Positions 16,214 through 25,852 of a stretch of 64,000 nucleotides of DNA are shown in pieces (the stretch's first letter is position 1; each line of letters starts with the position of its first letter). The notes under the pieces were generated by a model. That model had not been told where the DNA came from, did not search any database, and worked only from the letters and a program-made list of their open reading frames with translations. Source of the DNA: a virus; the IMG/VR virus record IMGVR_UViG_3300037189_020854, positions 1 through 64,000 of that record, one strand, 5' to 3'. The position numbers and the translations under genes are program-made.

Positions 16214-17215
16214 ATGAATGACCTTGAAGCACTAAAATCAAAATATAAGGTTGTTGTTTGGGGATTCAAACCAGTAAACGGAGTATTTCAAAATACTATC
16301 GGTTATGTCTGGAATAGTTTTTATAGAGCTTTTCAGACATTGGGGTTCGAAACCTACTGGTTCCCTAACCAAAAGGTAGAAGGATTTGACTTCTCTAATT
16401 GTATTTTCTTAGCAGAGGGATATGATGATTCAGAAATACCTCTAAACAAAACTTCAATTTATTATGTGCATTGTGCATACAATCCACAAAAGTATGTTAA
16501 CAATGTTGGTAAATTTGTTGACTTGAGGTATAACCAACTAAAGATGAATCATCCAAATTACATGTTTGAGTTGGATAAAAAAAATACCGAAAAATTGGGG
16601 AAAAGTTGTTATTATGAACCATCTACTAATCAAGTAGTTCATTTCAAAAATGGTAAAGTAGATTATAATATCGATGATTTTGATAAAGTTTATGTTGCTT
16701 GGGCAACTAATTTGATGCCTGATGAAATGGATGAAAATGACATCTATTTGGAAAGAGAAGATAATGTTTACTTTCTTGGAACAGTTTATTATGATGCTCC
16801 ATATTCAAACGTAAGTGAAATTAGTGAGTTTGCTCAAGAATGTCAAAAAAATAACATCGGATTCATTGTGAATGAATTTGAAAGAAATCAACTTTCCGAA
16901 GAGGATTATATCCAAATTTCAAAAAAATCTCTTTTTGGATTTGATATTAGAGGTAAATCTAATGTGGAAACTGGATATCTTCCTTGTCGGGTATTTAAAA
17001 ATATAAGTTATGGTCTTCTAGGTACAACAAATTCTCCTGAAATTTATAATGAGCTTGATGGTCACTGTGTCTATAACAGTTCCCCATCTAAACTTTTTTA
17101 TAGTGCAATGAAAAGAAAAGACGATATTGAATTTATTAAAGAGTGTTTTAATTATGTAAAACATAATCACACATATATCAATCGAGTTAAGAGTATTTTA
17201 AGTATTTTAAAATGA
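16214..17215 (+). CDS. probable GT-B type glycosyltransferase
   Basis: The 333-aa protein has an N-terminal domain with GYVWNSFYRAFQTLG and a C-terminal stretch GYLPCRVFKNISYGLLG that looks like the donor-binding half of GT-B enzymes. No diagnostic EX7E motif is clear, so the family is open. It sits in the middle of the glycosyltransferase run and overlaps the next gene by 4 nt. Confidence 0.55.
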   Translation: MNDLEALKSKYKVVVWGFKPVNGVFQNTIGYVWNSFYRAFQTLGFETYWFPNQKVEGFDFSNCIFLAEGYDDSEIPLNKTSIYYVHCAYNPQKYVNNVGKFVDLRYNQLKMNHPNYMFELDKKNTEKLGKSCYYEPSTNQVVHFKNGKVDYNIDDFDKVYVAWATNLMPDEMDENDIYLEREDNVYFLGTVYYDAPYSNVSEISEFAQECQKNNIGFIVNEFERNQLSEEDYIQISKKSLFGFDIRGKSNVETGYLPCRVFKNISYGLLGTTNSPEIYNELDGHCVYNSSPSKLFYSAMKRKDDIEFIKECFNYVKHNHTYINRVKSILSILK

Positions 17216-17931
17216 AGTCATCAAATTTTTTAGTTCATCATCAAGCTCATAAAAATAAAGTTGCAACAGAGCATGTTATTAGATCATTTAGAGAATATCA
17301 CCCAGATGATCCATATGTAATTTGGTCTGATTGTGGTGAAGATTATATTGATATAGCAGAAAAATATAATACAGATTATTATTATTCCGACTTTAATGTA
17401 GGATATATCTATTATGATAAAGAATCTGCATATGAATTATATAATAGAATAAGAAAATCATGCGAATTATATAAAGATAAAACGCATGTTCTTTGGATGG
17501 AAGACGATGTAATAATCAAAGGTGAAATTTATATTCCAGATGAAGTTGAGTATTATGGAATGCCAAATATTGGAAACACTTGGCCAGAACTTCATGAATA
17601 TCTTTGTGAGAAATATAAAGTAAATCCCAACTTTAACTTTTGGTCAACTGCAGGTGGCGTGATCATGCCTACAGATACTTTTGTAAATAAATTTGATATT
17701 TTAGAAAAATTTATTGACGAAGATTATGATCATGTTTACAACAATATGTGCAAAAAAATTGGTGCTGGAGATATACTAAAAATGGTATCCCAAATAATCA
17801 CTGGAAAAAATTATACCGTTAATCCGCAAATAACTGATGTTAATCATCCTACAGGTGTTAGCGATGATATAATTTCAATTGTTCATGGATTCAAGGGGCA
17901 TTATGTAGAACTTCCTCCTAGAGATAATTGA
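17212..17931 (+). CDS. GT-A fold glycosyltransferase-like protein
   Basis: The 239-aa protein has a DxD-like metal site HVLWMEDDVIIKG near residue 97 and FWSTAGGVIMP near residue 145, which is the usual acceptor-side pattern of GT-A enzymes. The family cannot be named. It overlaps both neighbours by 4 nt or a few nt. Confidence 0.65.
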   Translation: MKSSNFLVHHQAHKNKVATEHVIRSFREYHPDDPYVIWSDCGEDYIDIAEKYNTDYYYSDFNVGYIYYDKESAYELYNRIRKSCELYKDKTHVLWMEDDVIIKGEIYIPDEVEYYGMPNIGNTWPELHEYLCEKYKVNPNFNFWSTAGGVIMPTDTFVNKFDILEKFIDEDYDHVYNNMCKKIGAGDILKMVSQIITGKNYTVNPQITDVNHPTGVSDDIISIVHGFKGHYVELPPRDN

Positions 17932-17933
17932 TC

Positions 17934-18656
17934 ATGAAAGTAGCATTTTGTTTTGCTGGACAACCGAGAGATGTAAAAAATACTCTTAATAATATTAAAA
18001 AATCTTGGGGAACTCATCAGGAACTAGATTTCTTCTTTCATTCTTGGATTCCTGATAGGGAAGGTCCATATAGAATAGACACTCCTTCTGATGTATATAC
18101 GAAAGATATTAATGATTATATTTTATCTGAACTATCTCCAGTAAAATATGAATTTGAAAATCAAATAATTTTTAAAAATTATTATAGAGACTCTATTCAT
18201 TGGCCAATTCGTAGTTCTAATATTCCAAATCCTTCTCAAAATATCCAATCATTTTTTTATTCAATTAAGAGAAGTAATGAACTAAAAAAACAGTATGAGG
18301 AAGAAAATAATTTTAAGTATGACTGCGTAATTCGTTGTAGATTTGACTATTTGTTTACGAAGATCTATAATATTAGAGATTTTGATTTAAATTATTTGAA
18401 TGTAAAAAATGATTGCAAGCATACTCCGTATGCAATCAACGATCACATTGCATTATCAAATAGTGAGAATATGGATTTGTATTCAACAGTATTTGATAAT
18501 ATTCAAGAACACTATAAAAACGGTATTGAATTTAATACAGAAGTTATTCTTGGATATAATGCTTTTATTAATGGATTAAAATATCACAAAACTTTAGGTG
18601 ATAATAATGAATCCTATGTTTCAACACAAAAGGAAAGATCTGGAATTTATATATGA
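17934..18656 (+). CDS. glycosyltransferase-like protein, paralogue of the 12064 gene
   Basis: The start ATG 17934 is preferred to the upstream TTG 17928. The 240-aa protein shares the AGQPRD, FFFHSWIPD and YDCVIRCRFDY landmarks with the product of 12064-12804, so the two arose by duplication. Function is inferred from the cluster only. Confidence 0.6.
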   Translation: MKVAFCFAGQPRDVKNTLNNIKKSWGTHQELDFFFHSWIPDREGPYRIDTPSDVYTKDINDYILSELSPVKYEFENQIIFKNYYRDSIHWPIRSSNIPNPSQNIQSFFYSIKRSNELKKQYEEENNFKYDCVIRCRFDYLFTKIYNIRDFDLNYLNVKNDCKHTPYAINDHIALSNSENMDLYSTVFDNIQEHYKNGIEFNTEVILGYNAFINGLKYHKTLGDNNESYVSTQKERSGIYI

Positions 18657-19612
18657 ATATTGCATTTATAGGACCTGGTATTATGCCCATTCCCCCGAAT
18701 GGATGGGGGGCAGTGGAAATGTTGATATGGGATTATGCAACAGTTCTAGGGAATTTGGGGCATACTGGTGTAATTATCAATACTCCAAATAGGTCTGAAA
18801 TTATTCAAGAACTTAAAGAAGATGAATTTGATATTGTTCATCTTCATTACGATGTTTTTCATGATATTATTCCTGAAATATTGGATACTATTAAAGGTAA
18901 ATTGATTGTATCTAGTCATTATCCATATATCAATTATCCTGAGATGTGGGCGAATGATAATTATAGCCCTATAGTAAAAAGTTTTAGTAATAATAAAAAT
19001 TTTAATATCTTTTCTTCTAGTCAAAAAGATATTAATACCTTTGTTAGTTATGGTGCGGATCCTAATAACTGTTGGTTGAGTAGATTGGGTGTTCTTCCAG
19101 ATTCGTATGCATTTGATGAAAATGCTACTTATGATAGAACACTTTCTTTTTCACAGATTTGTGATAGAAAGCGCCAATATCTTATCCAAGATTTTGATAA
19201 TGTTGATTTTATTGGAAGACTGGAATATGGGAAGTTTAACAATAAGGCAAACTATAAGGGAGAAATGCCCAGAGTAAAATTAAATACGGAAATAACCAAG
19301 TATTCTAATTTTACTCTTTTAAGTTCCGTTGAAAATACAACTCCTTTGGTAGTTAAAGAAGCACTTATTTGTGGATTGGGTGTTGTAGTTTCTGAAGAAG
19401 TGTCTGTTGAACTAGACACAAGTTTAGATTTTATTGATGTTATTACAGAAGATAAGATCGAAGATCTTTCCTATGTTCAAAGTGTTCTGCAAAAAAATAA
19501 AGAATACTCTGTAAAAAACAGAAATAAAATTAGAGAGTATGGAATTCAAACATTTGGTCTCTCAAATATTTTAGAATTTGAGTATGTTCCCAAAATGCAG
19601 TCATTGTTATGA
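18653..19612 (+). CDS. GT-B (GT4-like) glycosyltransferase
   Basis: The 319-aa protein starts IAFIGPGIMPIPPNGWGAVE, with the glycine-rich N-terminal loop of GT4 enzymes, and has a C-terminal donor domain with NTTPLVVKEALICGLGVVVS, matching the E-x7-E region. It is a close paralogue of the next gene. The short length (319 rather than about 380) is shared by both copies. Confidence 0.78.
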   Translation: MNIAFIGPGIMPIPPNGWGAVEMLIWDYATVLGNLGHTGVIINTPNRSEIIQELKEDEFDIVHLHYDVFHDIIPEILDTIKGKLIVSSHYPYINYPEMWANDNYSPIVKSFSNNKNFNIFSSSQKDINTFVSYGADPNNCWLSRLGVLPDSYAFDENATYDRTLSFSQICDRKRQYLIQDFDNVDFIGRLEYGKFNNKANYKGEMPRVKLNTEITKYSNFTLLSSVENTTPLVVKEALICGLGVVVSEEVSVELDTSLDFIDVITEDKIEDLSYVQSVLQKNKEYSVKNRNKIREYGIQTFGLSNILEFEYVPKMQSLL

Positions 19613-20562
19613 AAATAAGTATCATCGGTCCAGCTACACAAATTCCCCCTGTAGGATGGGGAGCAGTTGAAAGTTTAATTTGGGATTATAAGATATCTCT
19701 AGAAGAGATGGACCATAAAGTTCAAATTATAAACATTGAAAATCCTAACGAAATTATTCAGCGGATTAATCAATTTAGACCAGATTTTGTTCATATCAAT
19801 TATGATGATTGGATTGTTCTCTATCCATATATTCAATATCCTTGTGCAATAACTTCTCACTTCGGATATATTGAAAGACCTGATATGATGGGAGGATACA
19901 TAAACATTTTCAACTTATTCCAAAATTATAAACCAAATATTTTTTGCTTGTCCGAAAGCATTAAAAAAGTTTATAAAGTTTTTTCTGGTATCTCTGAAGA
20001 TAAATTATTTGTTACTCCTAATGGCGTAAATCTTTCTATCTTTAAAAAAGAAAGAGAACCAAAGTATCCAGATAGAAGCATTTATCTTGCAAAAATAGAT
20101 TATCGCAAACGCCAACACTTATTTCAATCTATTGAAAGTCTTTGGTATGCTGGTAATATTGCTGATAGTAGATTTGATATATCCAAAAATTATCTTGGAG
20201 AATGGAATAAAACACAACTCCATAATCAGTTGACCGATTATGGTAATCTGGTATTATTGAGTGATGGTGAAGCGCATTCATTAGTATTGATGGAAGCACT
20301 TGCATCTGGTCTTGGAATTGTAATTAGCGAATTTGCAACAGCAAATCTTGATCTTGATAAAAATTTTATCGATGTTATTCCAGAAAAAAGAATAAATGAT
20401 CTTGAATATGTTGAAAGTATCATTGTAAAAAACAGGGAATATTCTATTACTCATCGTGAAGAAATTATTGAATATTCTCAAAATTTTGGATGGTCAAATA
20501 TAATAAAAAATTATTATCTACCTAGTGTTCAAAAATTAATTGCAAATTATGATAGGATTTAA
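19609..20562 (+). CDS. GT-B (GT4-like) glycosyltransferase, tandem paralogue
   Basis: The 317-aa protein starts with KISIIGPATQIPPVGWGAVE and has SLVLMEALASGLGIVISE as donor motif, both near copies of the upstream protein. The two genes overlap by 4 nt and arose by tandem duplication with later divergence, presumably to add two similar sugars. Its 3' end overlaps the fucosyltransferase gene by 14 nt. Confidence 0.78.
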   Translation: MKISIIGPATQIPPVGWGAVESLIWDYKISLEEMDHKVQIINIENPNEIIQRINQFRPDFVHINYDDWIVLYPYIQYPCAITSHFGYIERPDMMGGYINIFNLFQNYKPNIFCLSESIKKVYKVFSGISEDKLFVTPNGVNLSIFKKEREPKYPDRSIYLAKIDYRKRQHLFQSIESLWYAGNIADSRFDISKNYLGEWNKTQLHNQLTDYGNLVLLSDGEAHSLVLMEALASGLGIVISEFATANLDLDKNFIDVIPEKRINDLEYVESIIVKNREYSITHREEIIEYSQNFGWSNIIKNYYLPSVQKLIANYDRI

Positions 20563-21343
20563 TGCTTTGGGGCAACTTGGTAGACTTGGAAATCAAATGT
20601 TCCAGTTTGCTTCGCTTAAGGGAATCGCAAGAAACCGTGGATATGAATATTGCTTTCCTCCCACACAAAATAAAAATGAATGGACAGACCATCAATTGTT
20701 CAATCCTTTTAAACTTAGTAGAACTAGTCAACTAAATGTTCAGTTTATTGACGCAAATAGACCTACTATTGCGGAAAGTGGATTTTCATTTGATGAAAAG
20801 TTATTTAATGAATGTCCAGATTGGGTTTGTATTCAAGGATTTTTTCAGTCTGAAAAATATTTTAAACATATTGAAAATGAAATTAGATCTGATTTTGAAT
20901 TCAAAGATGAAATTCTTAATCCTTGTAAAGAGATGATTTCTCAACTGGATTCCTCCCCAATTGCACTTCACATCCGCAGAACAGATTATATTACCAATTC
21001 TAATCATACTGTATTGGATTTGGAATATTATCAAAAAGCATTAGATGAGTTCGATAAAGAAGTTACAGTTCTTGTGTTTTCTGATGATCCTGGTTGGTGT
21101 AATCAGCAAGATATTTTCTCATCAGATAGATTTCTTATTGCCGAAGGAAATTCTAATTATGTTGATTTGTGTTTGATGTCTCTGTGTTCTGGTCACATTA
21201 TTGCCAACTCTTCATTTTCTTGGTGGGGTGCTTGGCTAGCAAACAATAATAAAGTTGTAGCACCTTCTGGATGGTTTTCTGGGTCTAATAATGAGCACCT
21301 AGATATTAAAGATTTGATTCCCGAAACTTGGATGGTGATTTAA
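20549..21343 (+). CDS. alpha-1,2-fucosyltransferase (GT11)
   Basis: The 264-aa protein (start ATG 20549) begins with GRLGNQMFQFA, the GT11 motif, and has IALHIRRTDYI near residue 137, the conserved HxRRxDY motif that binds GDP-fucose. The ANSSFSWWGAWLA stretch is a third GT11 block. It would transfer L-fucose from GDP-fucose in alpha-1,2 linkage, normally to galactose. The donor is made by gmd and fcl in the same operon. The next gene is a GT6 enzyme, which in animals uses exactly the fucosylated galactose as acceptor. Confidence 0.92.
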   Translation: MIGFNALGQLGRLGNQMFQFASLKGIARNRGYEYCFPPTQNKNEWTDHQLFNPFKLSRTSQLNVQFIDANRPTIAESGFSFDEKLFNECPDWVCIQGFFQSEKYFKHIENEIRSDFEFKDEILNPCKEMISQLDSSPIALHIRRTDYITNSNHTVLDLEYYQKALDEFDKEVTVLVFSDDPGWCNQQDIFSSDRFLIAEGNSNYVDLCLMSLCSGHIIANSSFSWWGAWLANNNKVVAPSGWFSGSNNEHLDIKDLIPETWMVI

Positions 21344-22059
21344 TGAAAATTGCGATTTGTTTTATTGGTACTGGAAAGTATTTAAACTTTCTTCCAAAAT
21401 ATTATGAAAATATTCATGAATATTTTCTTCCCAATAGCGAAAAAACTTTTTTAGTTTTTACGGATGGTGAAGGAGATTTTCCTGAAGATGTTAAAGTATA
21501 TAAACAAAAACATCTTGAATGGCCTTATATTACCTTAACAAGATTTGGAATTATTCAAAAAGCAAAAGAAGAAATTGAAAAGAATGATTGGTTTGTTTTT
21601 ATTGATGCAGACGCTTTGGTAGTCAATTCAATTACTGAAGAAGAGTTTTTTGATGATACTAAATCATTTTTTGGAGTCCATCATCCATGTCATTTTCTTC
21701 AGATGTCTCCGCATAATGAATATCCTGGAGCATTTGAAACAAATCCACAGTCTCTTTCTCATATCACTCAAACAGATGATTTGTCTACTTATTATCAAGG
21801 ATGTTTATGGGGAGGAAAAGTTCCAGATGTTCTTAAGATGATTGAAGAACTTGATTGTAGAGTAAACAAAGATCTTGAAAATGATGTGATTGCCGTATGG
21901 CATGATGAAAGTCATATCAATAAATTTTTTATTGAACAAAAGGAGTATGTGAATACTTTAGGTCCAGAGTATGCATACCCAGAAGTATTTTCTAGTTATT
22001 GCAAATTCGACCCAAAGATAGTACACTTAGCAAAAAATAACTCAAAATATCATGTTTGA
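21343..22059 (+). CDS. GT6 family (ABO-type) glycosyltransferase
   Basis: The 238-aa protein (start ATG 21343, overlapping the previous stop) has FVFIDADALVV (DxD at 88-90) and AVWHDESHINKF (184-195), which matches the donor and acceptor motif of ABO transferases and alpha-1,3-galactosyltransferases almost letter for letter. YYQGCLWGG is a further shared block. Most bacterial GT6 enzymes have NxN in place of DxD; this one keeps DxD. It should add Gal or GalNAc in alpha-1,3 linkage to a galactose, perhaps one already fucosylated by the neighbour. Confidence 0.9.
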   Translation: MKIAICFIGTGKYLNFLPKYYENIHEYFLPNSEKTFLVFTDGEGDFPEDVKVYKQKHLEWPYITLTRFGIIQKAKEEIEKNDWFVFIDADALVVNSITEEEFFDDTKSFFGVHHPCHFLQMSPHNEYPGAFETNPQSLSHITQTDDLSTYYQGCLWGGKVPDVLKMIEELDCRVNKDLENDVIAVWHDESHINKFFIEQKEYVNTLGPEYAYPEVFSSYCKFDPKIVHLAKNNSKYHV

Positions 22060-22861
22060 ATTAAACGATAAAAATAAATCTACCTATAAACTCAAAGGTA
22101 TTGGTCCGATCTATTATTTAAATCTTGATGGGCAACCAGAAAGAAGGAAATATATGGAGGATCAATTTAAATATTGGGAGGTTGAAAATTATACTCGTAT
22201 TTCTGCATATGATGGACGAGAAGATGATCTAAGTGATATCTTAGTTGGGCGGTATCCTGAAATGATGACCTCTGGAGAAATTGGATGTATTACTTCTCAT
22301 CTAAAAGCAATTAAACATTGGTATGAAACATCCGATAGTCCATATGCAGTCATTATGGAAGATGATTGTAATTTGGATTTAGTCCGATATTGGAATTTTA
22401 CCTGGGATGATTTTTATGCACATATCCCATATGATTGGGATATTGTACAAATTGCTATTATCTGTACTGGAGATCTTCATGTTAAACTTCATAAAAGATT
22501 TGTAAATGATTTCTCTACAGCTTGTTATCTGATTACTAGACATCATGCAGAAAAACTTATTAAGTTCCATACTAGAGGAGATAAGTATAAACTTGATAAT
22601 GGAGTTAAACCACGTCCAGTTGCTGATGACTTGATTTATAATTCCGGAAATACTTATTCAATTCCTCTTCTCCTCTATAGAACTGAACTTGGGTCTTCTA
22701 TCCATCCAGAACACGTTGATGCATTTCATAAAGCTAATTTCAATGCACTATCTCAATTCTGGGAACAAAACAGTTCTCAAATCGATATTAAAGATTATAT
22801 GAACTATGATCCATATCTTGGTCGTATAGTTGAAAATTCTTCTGCCCAACAAAATCCTTGA
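22052..22861 (+). CDS. GT25 family (LPS-type) glycosyltransferase
   Basis: The 269-aa protein has IYYLNLDGQPERRKYM (residues about 20-35), SGEIGCITSHLKAIKHW and YAVIMEDDCNLD, the three standard GT25 blocks, the last giving the acidic metal site. GT25 enzymes add galactose or related sugars to lipooligosaccharide or to protein. It is the last gene of the glycan operon and overlaps the GT6 gene by 8 nt. Confidence 0.85.
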   Translation: MFELNDKNKSTYKLKGIGPIYYLNLDGQPERRKYMEDQFKYWEVENYTRISAYDGREDDLSDILVGRYPEMMTSGEIGCITSHLKAIKHWYETSDSPYAVIMEDDCNLDLVRYWNFTWDDFYAHIPYDWDIVQIAIICTGDLHVKLHKRFVNDFSTACYLITRHHAEKLIKFHTRGDKYKLDNGVKPRPVADDLIYNSGNTYSIPLLLYRTELGSSIHPEHVDAFHKANFNALSQFWEQNSSQIDIKDYMNYDPYLGRIVENSSAQQNP

Positions 22862-22886
22862 CGGATTTGAAAAATCATATTAGAAT
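22858..22886 (+). promoter_or_regulatory. sigma-70 promoter TTGACG-17-TAGAAT upstream of the porin
   Basis: TTGACG (22858-22863) lies in the loop of a small hairpin AAATCC/GGATTT and is followed after 17 nt by TAGAAT (22881-22886). It would start transcription just before the PhoB-like box, giving the porin a constitutive promoter in addition to the phosphate-controlled one. Confidence 0.55.
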
Positions 22887-22894
22887 ACTTGCAT

Positions 22895-22924
22895 CTTAAG
22901 GGTTGCTTAAGACATTCTAAATAA
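22895..22924 (+). promoter_or_regulatory. PhoB-like box (three 8-mers at 11-bp period) of the porin gene
   Basis: CTTAAGGG (22895), CTTAAGAC (22906) and CTAAATAA (22917) are each followed by 3-nt spacers, giving a strict 11-bp period like cyanobacterial Pho boxes. The first two start with CTTAA, the marine cyanobacterial half-site core. The last repeat also resembles a late promoter (CTAAATA). It lies 61 nt before the porin ATG. Confidence 0.65.
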
Positions 22925-22985
22925 CGAGGGTTTCTTTTTAGTTAGAAATCTTCATATTGTCGTTTAGTACAAAATACAAATTTTT

Positions 22986-24446
22986 ATGAAACTCAAACAA
23001 CTGATGCTTGCACCTGTTGCTCTTGGAATGATTGCTCCTGCTGCTGCGAATGCGGCAGATCTGAATATGGCAGCAGTCAATCAATATTCTACGGAACAGG
23101 TCACAAGCGTCTCACAATTCTCTGATGTAAAGCCTACCGATTGGGCATATCAGGCACTCAGCAACCTCGTAGAGCGTTATGGTTGCGTTGCTGGATATCC
23201 TAACGGCACCTTTGGTGGTGGTAAGGCAATGACCCGCTATGAGGCAGCAGCACTTCTGAATGCTTGCCTCGATCGTGTGACTGAAGTTACCGATGAACTC
23301 AAGCGTCTTCAGAATGAATTCTCACAAGAACTCGCTGTTCTTCGTGGTCGTGTTGATGCTGCTGAGGCACGTATCGGTCAACTGGAAGCAACTCAGTTCT
23401 CCACCACTACTAAACTGCGTGGTGAAGCAACCTTCGTTCTGGGTGGCGTTCCTGGTTATGATACCAAGACTGATGTAAGCACTCGTACTGCTTTCAACTA
23501 TGATGTTCGTCTGAACTTTGATACTTCGTTTACTGGTAAGGATCTGCTCCGTACCCGTCTGCGTTCTTCTAACTTCAGTGCTGATCCTTTTGGTTCGTCT
23601 TCCTCCCTGTTCAAACTGGACAAGGCTGATAACACCCAATCGGAAACTGGCGATAACGTAGTGATTGATCGTCTCTACTATTCGTTCCCTGCTCTGAACA
23701 ACCGTGCAACTCTGACCCTTGGTGCTAAGGTCCGTAACACCGAAATGGCTTGGTTGCCTACTGCATACAAGTCGGAAGTTCTTGACTTCTTTGCTGTTGC
23801 TGGTGCTCCTGGCGTTTATAACAAGGCAACTGGTGCTGGTTTCGGTGCTCTGTGGAGTCAAGGTAAGACTGGTTTCGTTGCTGGTGTAAACTATGTTGCT
23901 CAAAAGGGTGACGACAGCGAAACTGGTGTCTTTGATGAAACCAGCGGTCTGAACACTCTGGCACAAATCGGTTACCGTGGTAAGAACTGGGGTATCGGTG
24001 CTGGTTACCGTTATGGTACTGAAGGTACTCGTGTTCGCACCTACAACGGTCTGAATGGAGCTGGTGGTACTCTGGTTCCTGGTCAAACCTCTAATGGTTA
24101 TGCCGTGAACGCATACTGGCAACCTACTAAGTCTGGTATCGTTCCTTCCATCTCTGCTGGTTATGGTTGGAACACCGTGAGTGGTACTGCAAGTGCTGCT
24201 ACCGATAGTCAGTCGTGGTTTGCTGGTCTCCAGTGGGCAGATGTACTTGCTAAGGGCAACTCTGCTGGTATTGCTATCGGTCAAGCACCTACGGGCGAAG
24301 ACCTTGAGGCAGCAACGATGCTTGAAATCTTCTACAAGTATCAAGTTTCGGATAACATTAGTATCACTCCTGCGATCTTTTACGCAAGTGATAATCAACG
24401 CCTGATTGGTGATGCCTCTAAGTGGGGTGGCGTGATCCAGACCAAG

Positions 24447-24458
<12 letters not shown>
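22986..24458 (+). CDS. SLH-domain porin of cyanobacterial type
   Basis: The 490-aa protein has a signal peptide (about 1-24, ending AANA), an SLH domain (FSDVKPTDWAYQALSNLVER, about 45-90), a coiled coil (about 98-135) and a long beta-barrel region ending in FTF, the full layout of cyanobacterial outer-membrane porins. In cyanobacteria the SLH domain anchors the porin to the wall polymer. Codon use is more GC-rich and host-like than in the glycan operon, which points to acquisition from a host. With a PhoB-like box upstream it probably raises outer-membrane uptake during phosphate shortage. Confidence 0.88.
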
Positions 24459-25769
<1,311 letters not shown>

Positions 25770-25771
25770 AC

Positions 25772-25799
25772 CTTAACCAATTCTTAGTGGACTTTAATT
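25772..25799 (+). promoter_or_regulatory. PhoB-like box of pstS
   Basis: CTTAACCA (25772) and CTTAGTGG (25783) are spaced at 11 bp, and CTTTAATT (25792) follows in a slightly shifted register. A -10-like TAGAAT (25811-25816) comes about 11 nt later, the arrangement of PhoB-activated promoters. The pstS ATG is at 25853. Confidence 0.65.
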
Positions 25800-25852
25800 T
25801 TTTTCTCTAGTAGAATTACTTACGAAGTCGTTACTTTTACTTCAAACTTTTT

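Noticed and set aside
23322-24398. Long open frame (358 codons) on the minus strand across the porin gene
   Set aside because: It is an antisense shadow of a well-supported porin with signal peptide and SLH domain. It has no domain, no promoter or RBS, and is Thr/Ser-rich as expected from reading host-like codons backwards.
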